Shown in pieces: positions 7,749 to 14,577 of a DNA stretch of 64,000 nucleotides. The notes below the pieces were generated by a model, which was not told the origin of the DNA, did not search any database, and was given only the letters and a program-made list of their open reading frames with translations. The stretch's first letter is position 1. Each line of letters opens with the position of its first letter. Location: positions 1,054,001 through 1,118,000 of the forward strand of contig OZ244736.1 in NCBI GenBank assembly GCA_965219405.1, written 5' to 3'. A program made the translations under genes and the position numbers. The stretch is from VXMO01 sp965219405 (GTDB lineage: Bacteria; Chloroflexota; Dehalococcoidia; UBA6926).

Positions 7749-8194
7749 GCTGACCTCCCTTGCAGGTTCTTCAGGCCGCGCAGGCTCCGGCGCGACACGA
7801 CCTTCCCGGGCCGCCACTTCATGCCGAGCACGGCAACGACCTCAAGGTCGCCGCGCGCGACCTGTTCCAGGGCGGCGGCGCGCCCGTCGCCCTGCGTGTA
7901 GACGGCCACCTGGCGCCGCCCGAAACACCGCCGAACCAGCTCAAGCCACTCGCTGTAGAGCCACCGCTTCTGCTCCAATGAGCCGTGGCTCACGTCGGCA
8001 TCGGCGAACGTCAGCAGCGCGTCGTCTAGTCTTCCTTCGCGCCGAAGCCGGCGCGCCTCCTGCACTGCCTTGCCGATGCTGAGAGGCTCCTGCCGCGCGT
8101 CACTCCGTCCGAAGATTGCTGCGATCAGCCTGTCGACCAGCGGCTCCAGCGCCACTGTCGGCCTCTCGTCGATGAACTCAGTTGCCGTCGTCAT
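7745..8194 (-). CDS. Unknown 149-residue protein upstream of primase
   Basis: I do not recognise this protein. It is largely alpha-helical, with a basic C-terminus (KWRPGKVVSRRSLRGLKN), and has no membrane segment or cysteine cluster. ATG 8194 is chosen because AAGGAGCGAGAA precedes it; the longer in-frame extension has no ribosome site. It overlaps the primase start by 4 nt and the preceding membrane-protein gene by 17 nt, so the three are probably co-translated. A role as primase partner is only a positional guess. Confidence 0.55.
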   Translation of the reverse strand: MTTATEFIDERPTVALEPLVDRLIAAIFGRSDARQEPLSIGKAVQEARRLRREGRLDDALLTFADADVSHGSLEQKRWLYSEWLELVRRCFGRRQVAVYTQGDGRAAALEQVARGDLEVVAVLGMKWRPGKVVSRRSLRGLKNLQGRSA

Positions 8195-8468
8195 TTCTCG
8201 CTCCTTCCTTCTGCTTGTTTCGTAGATCTCGTTCCGCGGCCCGTCGCTGTGCCGCTCCCGCCGCGCGTCCAATTGCCCACGACAAGGCAAACCGCCTAAA
8301 CTGGAACAGGACGTAGGCGAGCCCAATCGCATTCAGGACGCAGATCTCCGGGTCCCGCGACAGGGCGAACGGCAGGATAAAGAGCGCCGCCACGCCGGCG
8401 ATCAGCAGCAGGCACCGATGCCGAACCAGCAGCTCCAGCGCCTTGAATGGAATCGTTACAATGCGCAT
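8178..8468 (-). CDS. Small membrane protein, first gene of the leftward operon
   Basis: This 96-residue protein has two hydrophobic segments (LLLIAGVAALFILPFAL at about residues 18-34 and a second around 43-58). They are followed by a basic, Gln/Arg-rich cytoplasmic tail. No family is recognised. ATG 8468 is favoured because AGAGGAGG lies upstream; longer frames would start without a site. It is the first gene of the replication/recombination operon, so its promoter should lie in the 8469-9236 gap. Membrane anchoring of the replication machinery is one possible role. Confidence 0.5.
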   Translation of the reverse strand: MRIVTIPFKALELLVRHRCLLLIAGVAALFILPFALSRDPEICVLNAIGLAYVLFQFRRFALSWAIGRAAGAAQRRAAERDLRNKQKEGARNDDGN

Positions 8469-9236
8469 GTGCGCCTCCTCTTGGATGCGTTTCGGCCCAC
8501 GCCGGCATCCGGGCGCAGACCATGTTTTGTTGAAGGGGGAAATTGGCATAGCTCGCCGATGGTCGGATGCCGAACCGTCACGCGGGTTGAAAGGGGATCC
8601 AGCGGACGCAGTCGAGGAAATCACCCCAGGGGGAAACGCCGTCACTGCCGCCCGAAATGGAAACGCCGGCCTGCGGCGGATGCCGAGACCGACGATGTGT
8701 GAGAAGCCCTTCTAGCTACGACCTGAGTCGTTTCACGGGCAAGTTGAATCAGCCGAAGCGCGAGTGGCGTTCCGGCCGTTGAACGGAGCGGTCAGACTGC
8801 GCGTTGCAACCTATCCGCAAGTTCCCGCTGTTCGAGGTGGCCCGACTGAGAAATATCCCAACCGTAATCCACCTCTCGCCCCGGGGAGCGATGATTCCGC
8901 GTTCGAGATGGAATGGCGCGGACTACGTCCCTAGCTCTGTTCCATCCCTCGCCTCGGAGAGCGAATGTCCCGTTGCGACCGCTCGGGGAGAAAGTTCTCG
9001 ATCCCGTCGTCACGATCTGGGTCATGTGAGACAACCCACCAGGTTTCTGGGGCGGGGAAACACTGGAAAGCCAAACAACACTGCCATTCTTATCGGGAGG
9101 GCGTGCCGTGACAAGAGGATTTCGGCCCCATTTGCCCTTCGACGCCCGGATCACTGACTTTTGATGAACACGGGAGCAACATTTGTTAACAGGAGGGGAC
9201 GACTACTAGCGACCAGGTCTCCGGCATGGCCCGGCA
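8469..9236. other. Non-coding region of 768 bases
   Basis: No convincing gene is seen; the open frames here lack ribosome sites and family resemblance. The region should hold the promoter of the leftward operon and contains a copy of the recurrent dyad at 9178-9187. It is a reasonable place to look for an origin of replication or transfer, but I see no diagnostic iterons. Confidence 0.5.
9178..9187. promoter_or_regulatory. Copy A of the AACAWWTGTT dyad
   Basis: AACATTTGTT is a near-perfect inverted repeat with half-sites AACA and TGTT. It recurs with few changes in front of the HTH operon/SOS cassette and in front of the recombinase. Proposed operator of the element. Confidence 0.45.
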
Positions 9237-10139
9237 TTAGCCCCACCACAACCCGAATGTCGCAAGCCGCCTGACCCACCGCAGCGCCTTGCGGCGACAG
9301 ATTCTCCGCCGGATGTCGTGGAGATCGTTCCTGCGCCAGTTCATGATGTGGGTCCGCCACAGATCGTCGATAGGCTGTGTTTCAGGGGGCAGCGTCAACC
9401 GGTGTTCGTCGAGCAAGGCCATCTCAACTACGAGCAATCGTTCCCGCCGTTCCATCCACGAGAGCGTGTTGCCCTTCAAGGGATGATTCCGCTTCAGCAT
9501 TCGCCACTCCCTGACCAGCGGCCACGCCTTTTCGTAGACATAGGAATCGTCCGGCGCCGGCTCGCCGGTCACGATTTCGTCGTGGTCTCTCGGGGGAAAC
9601 CATGGCTTGGTCGGTTGGTCCGGGGCCTTGATGCTCACGCTGCCCCGTCCAGACACCACAGGATTACTTGGCCGACCCTTCCTGTCCCGGGACGCTCCCG
9701 ATCCTGCGATTGGTCTCGCTTGGTCCGTCCCCGAGCCGGCTCCGGGACCGCGTCTCTTCTCAAGCCTCCCCACACGCTGTCCCACGGTCCGGAGTTCCTT
9801 GGCGGATTCCTGCCGCACGGCCTTGATCATCGTCTCCAAGCGTTCGAAATCCGGTCCGAAGCTCTCGAACTTCGTTCCCAGTTCGTCGATCTTGGTCCCC
9901 TGCGCCTCAAGGCCATCGCGTATGCCGGAAATCTCCTCACCGATTTCCTTGCGCACTTCGTTTTCGAGAGCCGTTCGAACCCTCGGCGTCAACTCGCCAT
10001 TGGCCAAGCAAGCCATCATCGTTCGTCGATCGACTCCCAGCCAGTGGGCCGTCTGTCTCTCGCCCCTGGCTCGGACAGCTTCGCCGAGTACTGCCAACAG
10101 CCTCACGTCCTGCGGATTCTCGACCACGTGATCCGTCAT
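9237..10139 (-). CDS. HTH and coiled-coil protein, probable element regulator
   Basis: The N-terminal 55 residues (VRLLAVLGEAVRARGERQ then WLGVDRRTMMACLANG) look like a helix-turn-helix of the kind that replaces residues by repressor-like target choice. A coiled coil follows (about residues 65-115: IDELGTKFESFGPDFERLE), then a Gly/Pro-rich linker and a Trp/Arg-rich C-terminal domain of unknown function. The 300-residue start at ATG 10139 follows GGAGGGC. It is transcribed away from the conjugation operon and has two copies of an 11-bp direct repeat in its upstream region, so autoregulation is plausible. Function is inferred from architecture. Confidence 0.55.
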   Translation of the reverse strand: MTDHVVENPQDVRLLAVLGEAVRARGERQTAHWLGVDRRTMMACLANGELTPRVRTALENEVRKEIGEEISGIRDGLEAQGTKIDELGTKFESFGPDFERLETMIKAVRQESAKELRTVGQRVGRLEKRRGPGAGSGTDQARPIAGSGASRDRKGRPSNPVVSGRGSVSIKAPDQPTKPWFPPRDHDEIVTGEPAPDDSYVYEKAWPLVREWRMLKRNHPLKGNTLSWMERRERLLVVEMALLDEHRLTLPPETQPIDDLWRTHIMNWRRNDLHDIRRRICRRKALRWVRRLATFGLWWG

Positions 10140-10538
10140 CAAAACTGCCCTCCATTTCCTGCCGCGGTGGCACTGGTACAAAAATGTCGAATCAGCTAGC
10201 GCCGATGTACCACCCCGCCAATTCACCCCCAACAAAAATGTCTCTGCAGATAGGGGCTCTTGTTGTGGTCCGTCCAATGGCGACCGAGTTCCAAGTGCTC
10301 ACAAGAATCCACCTACAATCGCCTCTCCACCGCATCGATGGGTGCTAAACAGCCCCTCCGTTTTGCTCTGTTCACAGGGCTAATCCCTGTACACCCCCCA
10401 CGCTGCCCGACGCTGCCTCGTAAGGACAGGCACCGAAAGGGGTGCTGAGGAAGGCACTCTCTCCGCGTCCTGTTCCCCGCCTCTCAAAATGCGAACACTT
10501 GTCCTCACGCATCGAGAATTCTCGGCCAGGAGGCACAA
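10140..10538. other. Divergent regulatory region of 399 bases
   Basis: No gene is seen. The region separates the leftward HTH/coiled-coil gene from the rightward transfer operon and must carry both promoters. It contains the direct repeat ACAAAAATGTC at 10178-10188 and 10232-10242. I could not assign clear -35/-10 pairs. Confidence 0.5.
10178..10242. repeat. 11-bp direct repeat, two copies
   Basis: ACAAAAATGTC occurs at 10178-10188 and again at 10232-10242, 54 bases apart start to start, which is about five helical turns. Both copies lie just upstream of the gene at 10139. Possible binding sites for that protein. Confidence 0.5.
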
Positions 10539-11168
10539 GTGAAACGACGAAAGACAACCAAGGAGACTCTGGGTGATTTCGGTTACATCCGATGGACAGC
10601 ACTCGCCGTCTTGCTGACGATTGGCTTCCTAGCCAACGCGTTGGTGATCTCAAACGGGATAACACCGGCAGCAGCCCAGGCCCCGCCCGGCGAAACGGAA
10701 TTGGTCAGCGATCCCGACGAGATCGTCGAGCGGGACGACGACGGCAGTTTCACCGCGCGTCCGGTTTTCGACAGGCAGATCCCGCTGCTGCATTACGGCA
10801 TCCGCGACGGCGATACGGGGACATGGCTCAGCGCCGTCTACCAGGTGCGGGGTGGGGAACGTCGCCACCGCGACGGCTGGGAGTACACGTTCGAGTACCC
10901 CGTCCTCGCTGAGCAGCCGGAACTCGACCCAGACAAGCCGTATGTGATCGCTCTGATCACTCGACAAGCAATCGGTGCAGACGTCTACACGTTCCATGCC
11001 GTCATCCCCGTCTATCAGTCCGACTCGCTCTGGGACCGCGTGCTCGGCGCGCTAAACCCAGACCGATGGGCACGGGCTGCGGCGAGGTGGATCATCGAGG
11101 GCGTTCACGGCGCGCTCTGCGGCGTCGTCGAGAGGGCGACGGGCGTGGACGCGGCGGAGTGCCGGTAG
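10539..11168 (+). CDS. Exported protein at the head of the transfer operon
   Basis: The 209-residue protein starts at GTG 10539 after CCAGGAGG. A basic N-terminus and one hydrophobic segment (residues 19-36, ALAVLLTIGFLANALVI) with AAAQA at about 47 suggest a signal peptide or signal anchor. The rest is an extracytoplasmic domain without recognised family and with two cysteines near the end. It is the first gene of the rightward type IV secretion operon, 13 nt before the VirB6-like gene, so a structural role in the transfer apparatus is likely but unproven. Confidence 0.55.
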   Translation: MKRRKTTKETLGDFGYIRWTALAVLLTIGFLANALVISNGITPAAAQAPPGETELVSDPDEIVERDDDGSFTARPVFDRQIPLLHYGIRDGDTGTWLSAVYQVRGGERRHRDGWEYTFEYPVLAEQPELDPDKPYVIALITRQAIGADVYTFHAVIPVYQSDSLWDRVLGALNPDRWARAAARWIIEGVHGALCGVVERATGVDAAECR

Positions 11169-11181
11169 GAGTTAGCGCCGT

Positions 11182-12144
11182 ATGAGTGACATCCTGACCG
11201 GCACTCCGCCGGAACTGACCTACCTCCACCCGCTTGTCGGACAGGCGTGGCGTGTCGTCTGGGCCGTCACGTCCGGGGCGCTCGTCGTGATTCTCGGCTG
11301 GATCGGCCTGACGCTCATCGTCCAGGAGCACTTGGGTGGCGGACGGGCCGGGTGGCGGGAGATGGTGCCGCGCCTCGTCTTGGGACTGGTCGGCGCGGCG
11401 AGCTCGCTCTGGTGGTGCGCGCTGGTTATCGACGTTGCCGACGCCGTCTCAGGCTACATCGCCGCGGAGATGGGTGTGACGGCAGGCGACTTCCTGCGAT
11501 CTGCTTTGGACACACTGCTGCGGGCGATCGACGCGGGCAGCGTCGGCATGGGGTTACTCATGTCCGTGCTCTACCTGCTCTACGCCTTCTTCGTGCTCTA
11601 CGTCCTCGTGCAGATGATCCTTCGCATCGCGCTGATCGACATCCTGTTGACGCTGGCGCCCATCGCACTTGGGCTGTGGATCCTGCCGCACACGGCGGGC
11701 TGGGGACGGCAGTGGCTGAGGACGTTCATGCTGACCGTCTTCCAGCAGGCGGTGCAGCTCATCGCCATCGCTCTGGGATTCGGATTTCTCAACGAGTTCG
11801 CGGCCATCGCAGCGTTCGAGGCGGTGCAGGACCTGATCTGGAAGCTGCTGCTGTCGATGGCGTTCATCTACATGGCCGGGCGTGTGCCGTCGCTGCTGGG
11901 CAACGGCGGGACGTTCGACGCGTGGCTGAGAACCCTCTACTTCGGCATGTCCCTGCCGAGTTCAATCATGCGCTCCAGCCGCGCCATCGGCCTGATCGCC
12001 GGCGGCGCGGGAGGCCCGGCGGGCATCGCGGCCGGCGCGGTGATCGCAGGAGGAGGAGTCGCGGCCCTGGGCAGCAGTATCCGTTCTGCGGCGAGCGGGG
12101 CGTCGTCCATCGAGGGCGGCACGTTCAGGAGCGCCGATGAATAG
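11182..12144 (+). CDS. VirB6/TrbL-like polytopic membrane protein
   Basis: The 320-residue protein has six or more hydrophobic helices (for example around residues 28-48, 62-82, 120-145, 150-170 and 185-205). It ends in a Gly/Ala/Ser-rich tail. This is the pattern of the TrbL/VirB6 inner-membrane channel components of type IV secretion systems, and it lies with PrgI, pilin-like, VirB4 and VirD4-like genes. It would form part of the membrane translocation channel for DNA. The family call rests on topology, composition and context rather than a sharp motif. Start at ATG 11182 follows GGAGTTAGCGCC. Confidence 0.72.
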   Translation: MSDILTGTPPELTYLHPLVGQAWRVVWAVTSGALVVILGWIGLTLIVQEHLGGGRAGWREMVPRLVLGLVGAASSLWWCALVIDVADAVSGYIAAEMGVTAGDFLRSALDTLLRAIDAGSVGMGLLMSVLYLLYAFFVLYVLVQMILRIALIDILLTLAPIALGLWILPHTAGWGRQWLRTFMLTVFQQAVQLIAIALGFGFLNEFAAIAAFEAVQDLIWKLLLSMAFIYMAGRVPSLLGNGGTFDAWLRTLYFGMSLPSSIMRSSRAIGLIAGGAGGPAGIAAGAVIAGGGVAALGSSIRSAASGASSIEGGTFRSADE

Positions 12145-12233
12145 CAGTCGGGCAGGAGGTGGGGATGTGGACACATGACTGGATTGAGTACCAGACCGCG
12201 TGAGACGGAGAAGCAGAGAACAGGAGGACAGCG

Positions 12234-12524
12234 ATGGAACAGTTGACGCAGACGATCTCGAATCTCGTGGGCATCATGCTCGGCCTGGTCGGTGTGGTGG
12301 GGGTGGCGTACTTCATCTTCGGCGCGTACCAGTACCTGACCGCGAGCGGGTCTCCCAACCAGATGGAGAAGGGCAAGAGCGCCATGATGACCGCCGTCGC
12401 TGGCATCGTCCTGGCGATGGTTGCCTTCGGCATCGTCGACGTGGTGATGAACGCCGTGGTCGACCCGGCGGTCGACATCGATGTGCCCGAGCCCGCCACT
12501 CCGACTCCGACCCCGGACTCGTAG
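12234..12524 (+). CDS. VirB2/TrbC-like pilin-type membrane protein 1
   Basis: The 96-residue protein has two transmembrane helices (about residues 10-33 and 51-72) joined by a short loop containing GSPNQMEKGKSAMM. This hairpin arrangement is typical of VirB2/TrbC-type pilins and related small integral proteins of Gram-positive-like systems. The C-terminus is acidic and Pro/Thr-rich. Start ATG 12234 follows ACAGGAGG. A second protein of the same layout is encoded at 14245, so the apparatus may use two pilin-like subunits. No separate signal peptide is evident here. Confidence 0.68.
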   Translation: MEQLTQTISNLVGIMLGLVGVVGVAYFIFGAYQYLTASGSPNQMEKGKSAMMTAVAGIVLAMVAFGIVDVVMNAVVDPAVDIDVPEPATPTPTPDS

Positions 12525-12547
12525 CTGGCAAGGCAGAGGAGGTAGCC

Positions 12548-14248
12548 ATGAGAGAACACGAAGTACCTACACACGTGCAGACCGAGGACAAAGTGCTGCT
12601 GTGGTTGACGTTCCCGCAGGTGGTGTCGCTGATCGCGGTGGCCGCCGTGGGGTACGGGGTCTTCAACTACGCGCCCGGTCCGACAGGCCTGCGTATCGGA
12701 ATCGCAGTGGTGATTGGCGTGATTGGCGCCGCCGCCGCGGTGGGTCAGATCGGCGGCCGGCGACTGCCGTTGGTCGTTGCCGACCTGCTGAAGTACTGGC
12801 TTGGATCGAGTCGATTCGAAGGTCAGGCGGGAGACCTGCTGCGGCCCGCGCCGGTGATGGCGGTCGAGGCCGAACCGGGGCTGATGGACAAGATGTGGGA
12901 GAAGGGCCGTCGTCGATTCCGGCGGCTGTGCAATAGGCGCGACCGCCGGAACGGCGACGGGCTCGGCCGTGATCCCAACTCTTCGGGCCGACGAAAGGGC
13001 AAAGGTCCCAAGCGGTCGAAGAAGGACAAGCAGTCCGGCAGGATCAATTTCGGCCGCCGCCGATGGGTGACTGTGGGGGCGATGGTCGTTCTGGCCATCG
13101 CCGCCGTTATCCCGCAGGCCGTGTTGGCGCAGGGCGAGGACGATGGGGGCAACCACCACTTCTCGGAGGTTGACCTTGAGCTGCCCCCGCCGGTACCCGG
13201 CAGGCGGGTCTACGTCGAGGAGATCACCGTTACGGGAGAGCGCCTGAGCGCTACAGTGCGGGCCGCGACGGACACCAACCTCCGTGCCTGGGCATTTGGC
13301 GGCGAGAGCGGCGGAGGTCTCCGCTTCGCGGATCAGGCATCCCTTGACGAGGGCGAGATGGCGTCGTTCAACATGCCGCTCGACGGGGACAGGCCATCGT
13401 TCACCTTCTCGTGGGTCGATTCGCTGGGCCAGGCGGGAGCGATCAGCCTGGCCGCCGCTCAGCTCCCTCATCCGCTTCCTTCGGCTGACGGCGAACTCTG
13501 CGATGCCGAGGTCACCTCGCTCACGCTGTCGCGCACTGCGGTGAGCGGCACCGTATCGACCGACTGTGTGCAGAAGGTTATGGAAACACTGGAGATTGAA
13601 ACGGTCTCGGGGCTGGAGCCTGTCGAGGTCTGGACGGTGAGGGAGGCAGAGGTCACCCGCATCACGGGCTCGGTTACGGTGAGGCTCGGCAGTCGGGAGG
13701 TCGACGTTCCTCTAGTTGCCGACGGAGACTCAGCATTCAGCCTCGCCGCCAACACCGGAGAGGGTGGTCATTCTGTCTCGATAGAGCTGGCGATGCTGGG
13801 CTGGCTGCGCGTCCCCATGCCGCCGCTGGTCGAGGTGAAGACTGTACCAGAACGCACGGCGGAGCAATCGCACGTCGTGTCCGTTGTGCGCCCCGGGGTC
13901 AGCAGGAACGTCACCGAGACCGTGTACATCATCTGCGAGGACGGGACGGAAGAACGCCATAGGATCTCGGCTCGTCTGTCCATTCCGGCCACGACAATCG
14001 ACACGACGACGAGGGTTCCGGTGACCTACGAGCCCTACGTCACGGCGGAGATCGTGGAGCGTGACCCCATCACGCGCTCGCGGCGCGAGACCATCGAACT
14101 GGAATCGGTTCTGTGGGCGGACGCGCCGTTTGCCGTGCTCGAAATCCCGGAACCGGAGCCGACGCCGGAGGTGGCGAAACAGGTTCCCGCGGGCAGCGGC
14201 GTCGTTGAGGACCTCTTCGACAGGCTCGGATGGGAGTGGCCTTGGTGA
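12548..14248 (+). CDS. PrgI-type membrane protein fused to a large extracytoplasmic domain
   Basis: The first 100 residues match the PrgI family: EVPTHVQTEDKVLLWLTFPQ followed by two membrane helices (about 18-36 and 44-62). PrgI proteins take the place of VirB3 beside VirB4. Here the protein is 566 residues long. After a basic linker (about 120-170) comes a third hydrophobic segment (VGAMVVLAIAAVIPQAVLAQ, about 177-196) and some 370 residues predicted outside the membrane, mostly beta-rich, with few cysteines. ATG 12548 is chosen after AGAGGAGG; the in-frame upstream extension overlaps the pilin gene. The fusion is unusual. Confidence 0.68.
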   Translation: MREHEVPTHVQTEDKVLLWLTFPQVVSLIAVAAVGYGVFNYAPGPTGLRIGIAVVIGVIGAAAAVGQIGGRRLPLVVADLLKYWLGSSRFEGQAGDLLRPAPVMAVEAEPGLMDKMWEKGRRRFRRLCNRRDRRNGDGLGRDPNSSGRRKGKGPKRSKKDKQSGRINFGRRRWVTVGAMVVLAIAAVIPQAVLAQGEDDGGNHHFSEVDLELPPPVPGRRVYVEEITVTGERLSATVRAATDTNLRAWAFGGESGGGLRFADQASLDEGEMASFNMPLDGDRPSFTFSWVDSLGQAGAISLAAAQLPHPLPSADGELCDAEVTSLTLSRTAVSGTVSTDCVQKVMETLEIETVSGLEPVEVWTVREAEVTRITGSVTVRLGSREVDVPLVADGDSAFSLAANTGEGGHSVSIELAMLGWLRVPMPPLVEVKTVPERTAEQSHVVSVVRPGVSRNVTETVYIICEDGTEERHRISARLSIPATTIDTTTRVPVTYEPYVTAEIVERDPITRSRRETIELESVLWADAPFAVLEIPEPEPTPEVAKQVPAGSGVVEDLFDRLGWEWPW

Positions 14249-14556
14249 GGCGGTCCATCGCTCTGGGGTTGATAGCCGCCGTAATGACGCTGTCGCTGGG
14301 TGCAATCACGCCCGAACAGCGGGCGATGCTCGCCGCCTTTGACCAGGTGCTGACGGGCATGGCCTACGCGGCGGCTGGGCTGGCGGTCTTCGCCATTGTG
14401 TGGGCGGGGTTCGTCCTGATGGCGGAGGGCGCGGAGGACAGGCAAACGGGCAAGGCACGGGCCGCCGTCTTCCTCGCCCTCGGCGGGCTGGTGCTCGTTC
14501 TCTCGGCCAAGATCGTCAGCCGCGTCCTCATTACGGGCATCGTCCCGATCCCATGA
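14245..14556 (+). CDS. VirB2/TrbC-like pilin-type membrane protein 2
   Basis: The 103-residue protein has a basic start and hydrophobic signal-like helix, then two further hydrophobic segments (about 38-58 and 73-92) separated by a loop with AEDRQTGKARAA. That is the same layout as the protein at 12234. I prefer GTG 14245, which overlaps the upstream stop as GTGA and has GGGAG 8 nt before it; ATG 14230 in the same frame is an alternative start. It immediately precedes the VirB4 gene. Assignment as pilin or pilin-like subunit is from size, topology and position. Confidence 0.65.
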   Translation: MRRSIALGLIAAVMTLSLGAITPEQRAMLAAFDQVLTGMAYAAAGLAVFAIVWAGFVLMAEGAEDRQTGKARAAVFLALGGLVLVLSAKIVSRVLITGIVPIP

Positions 14557-14577
14557 CATGTGTGAAGGAGAACCGAC

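Noticed and set aside
8792..9154. Open frames of about 120 codons on both strands
   Set aside because: No ribosome site, no recognisable family and unusual composition; treated as non-coding.
12200..12547. N-terminal extension of the PrgI fusion
   Set aside because: The extension overlaps the pilin gene out of frame and is Arg/Gly-rich noise. A good ribosome site stands before ATG 12548.
12125..13471. 448-codon open frame on the minus strand
   Set aside because: It is antisense to the pilin and PrgI-fusion genes, has no ribosome site and low-quality composition, while the plus-strand genes show family motifs.
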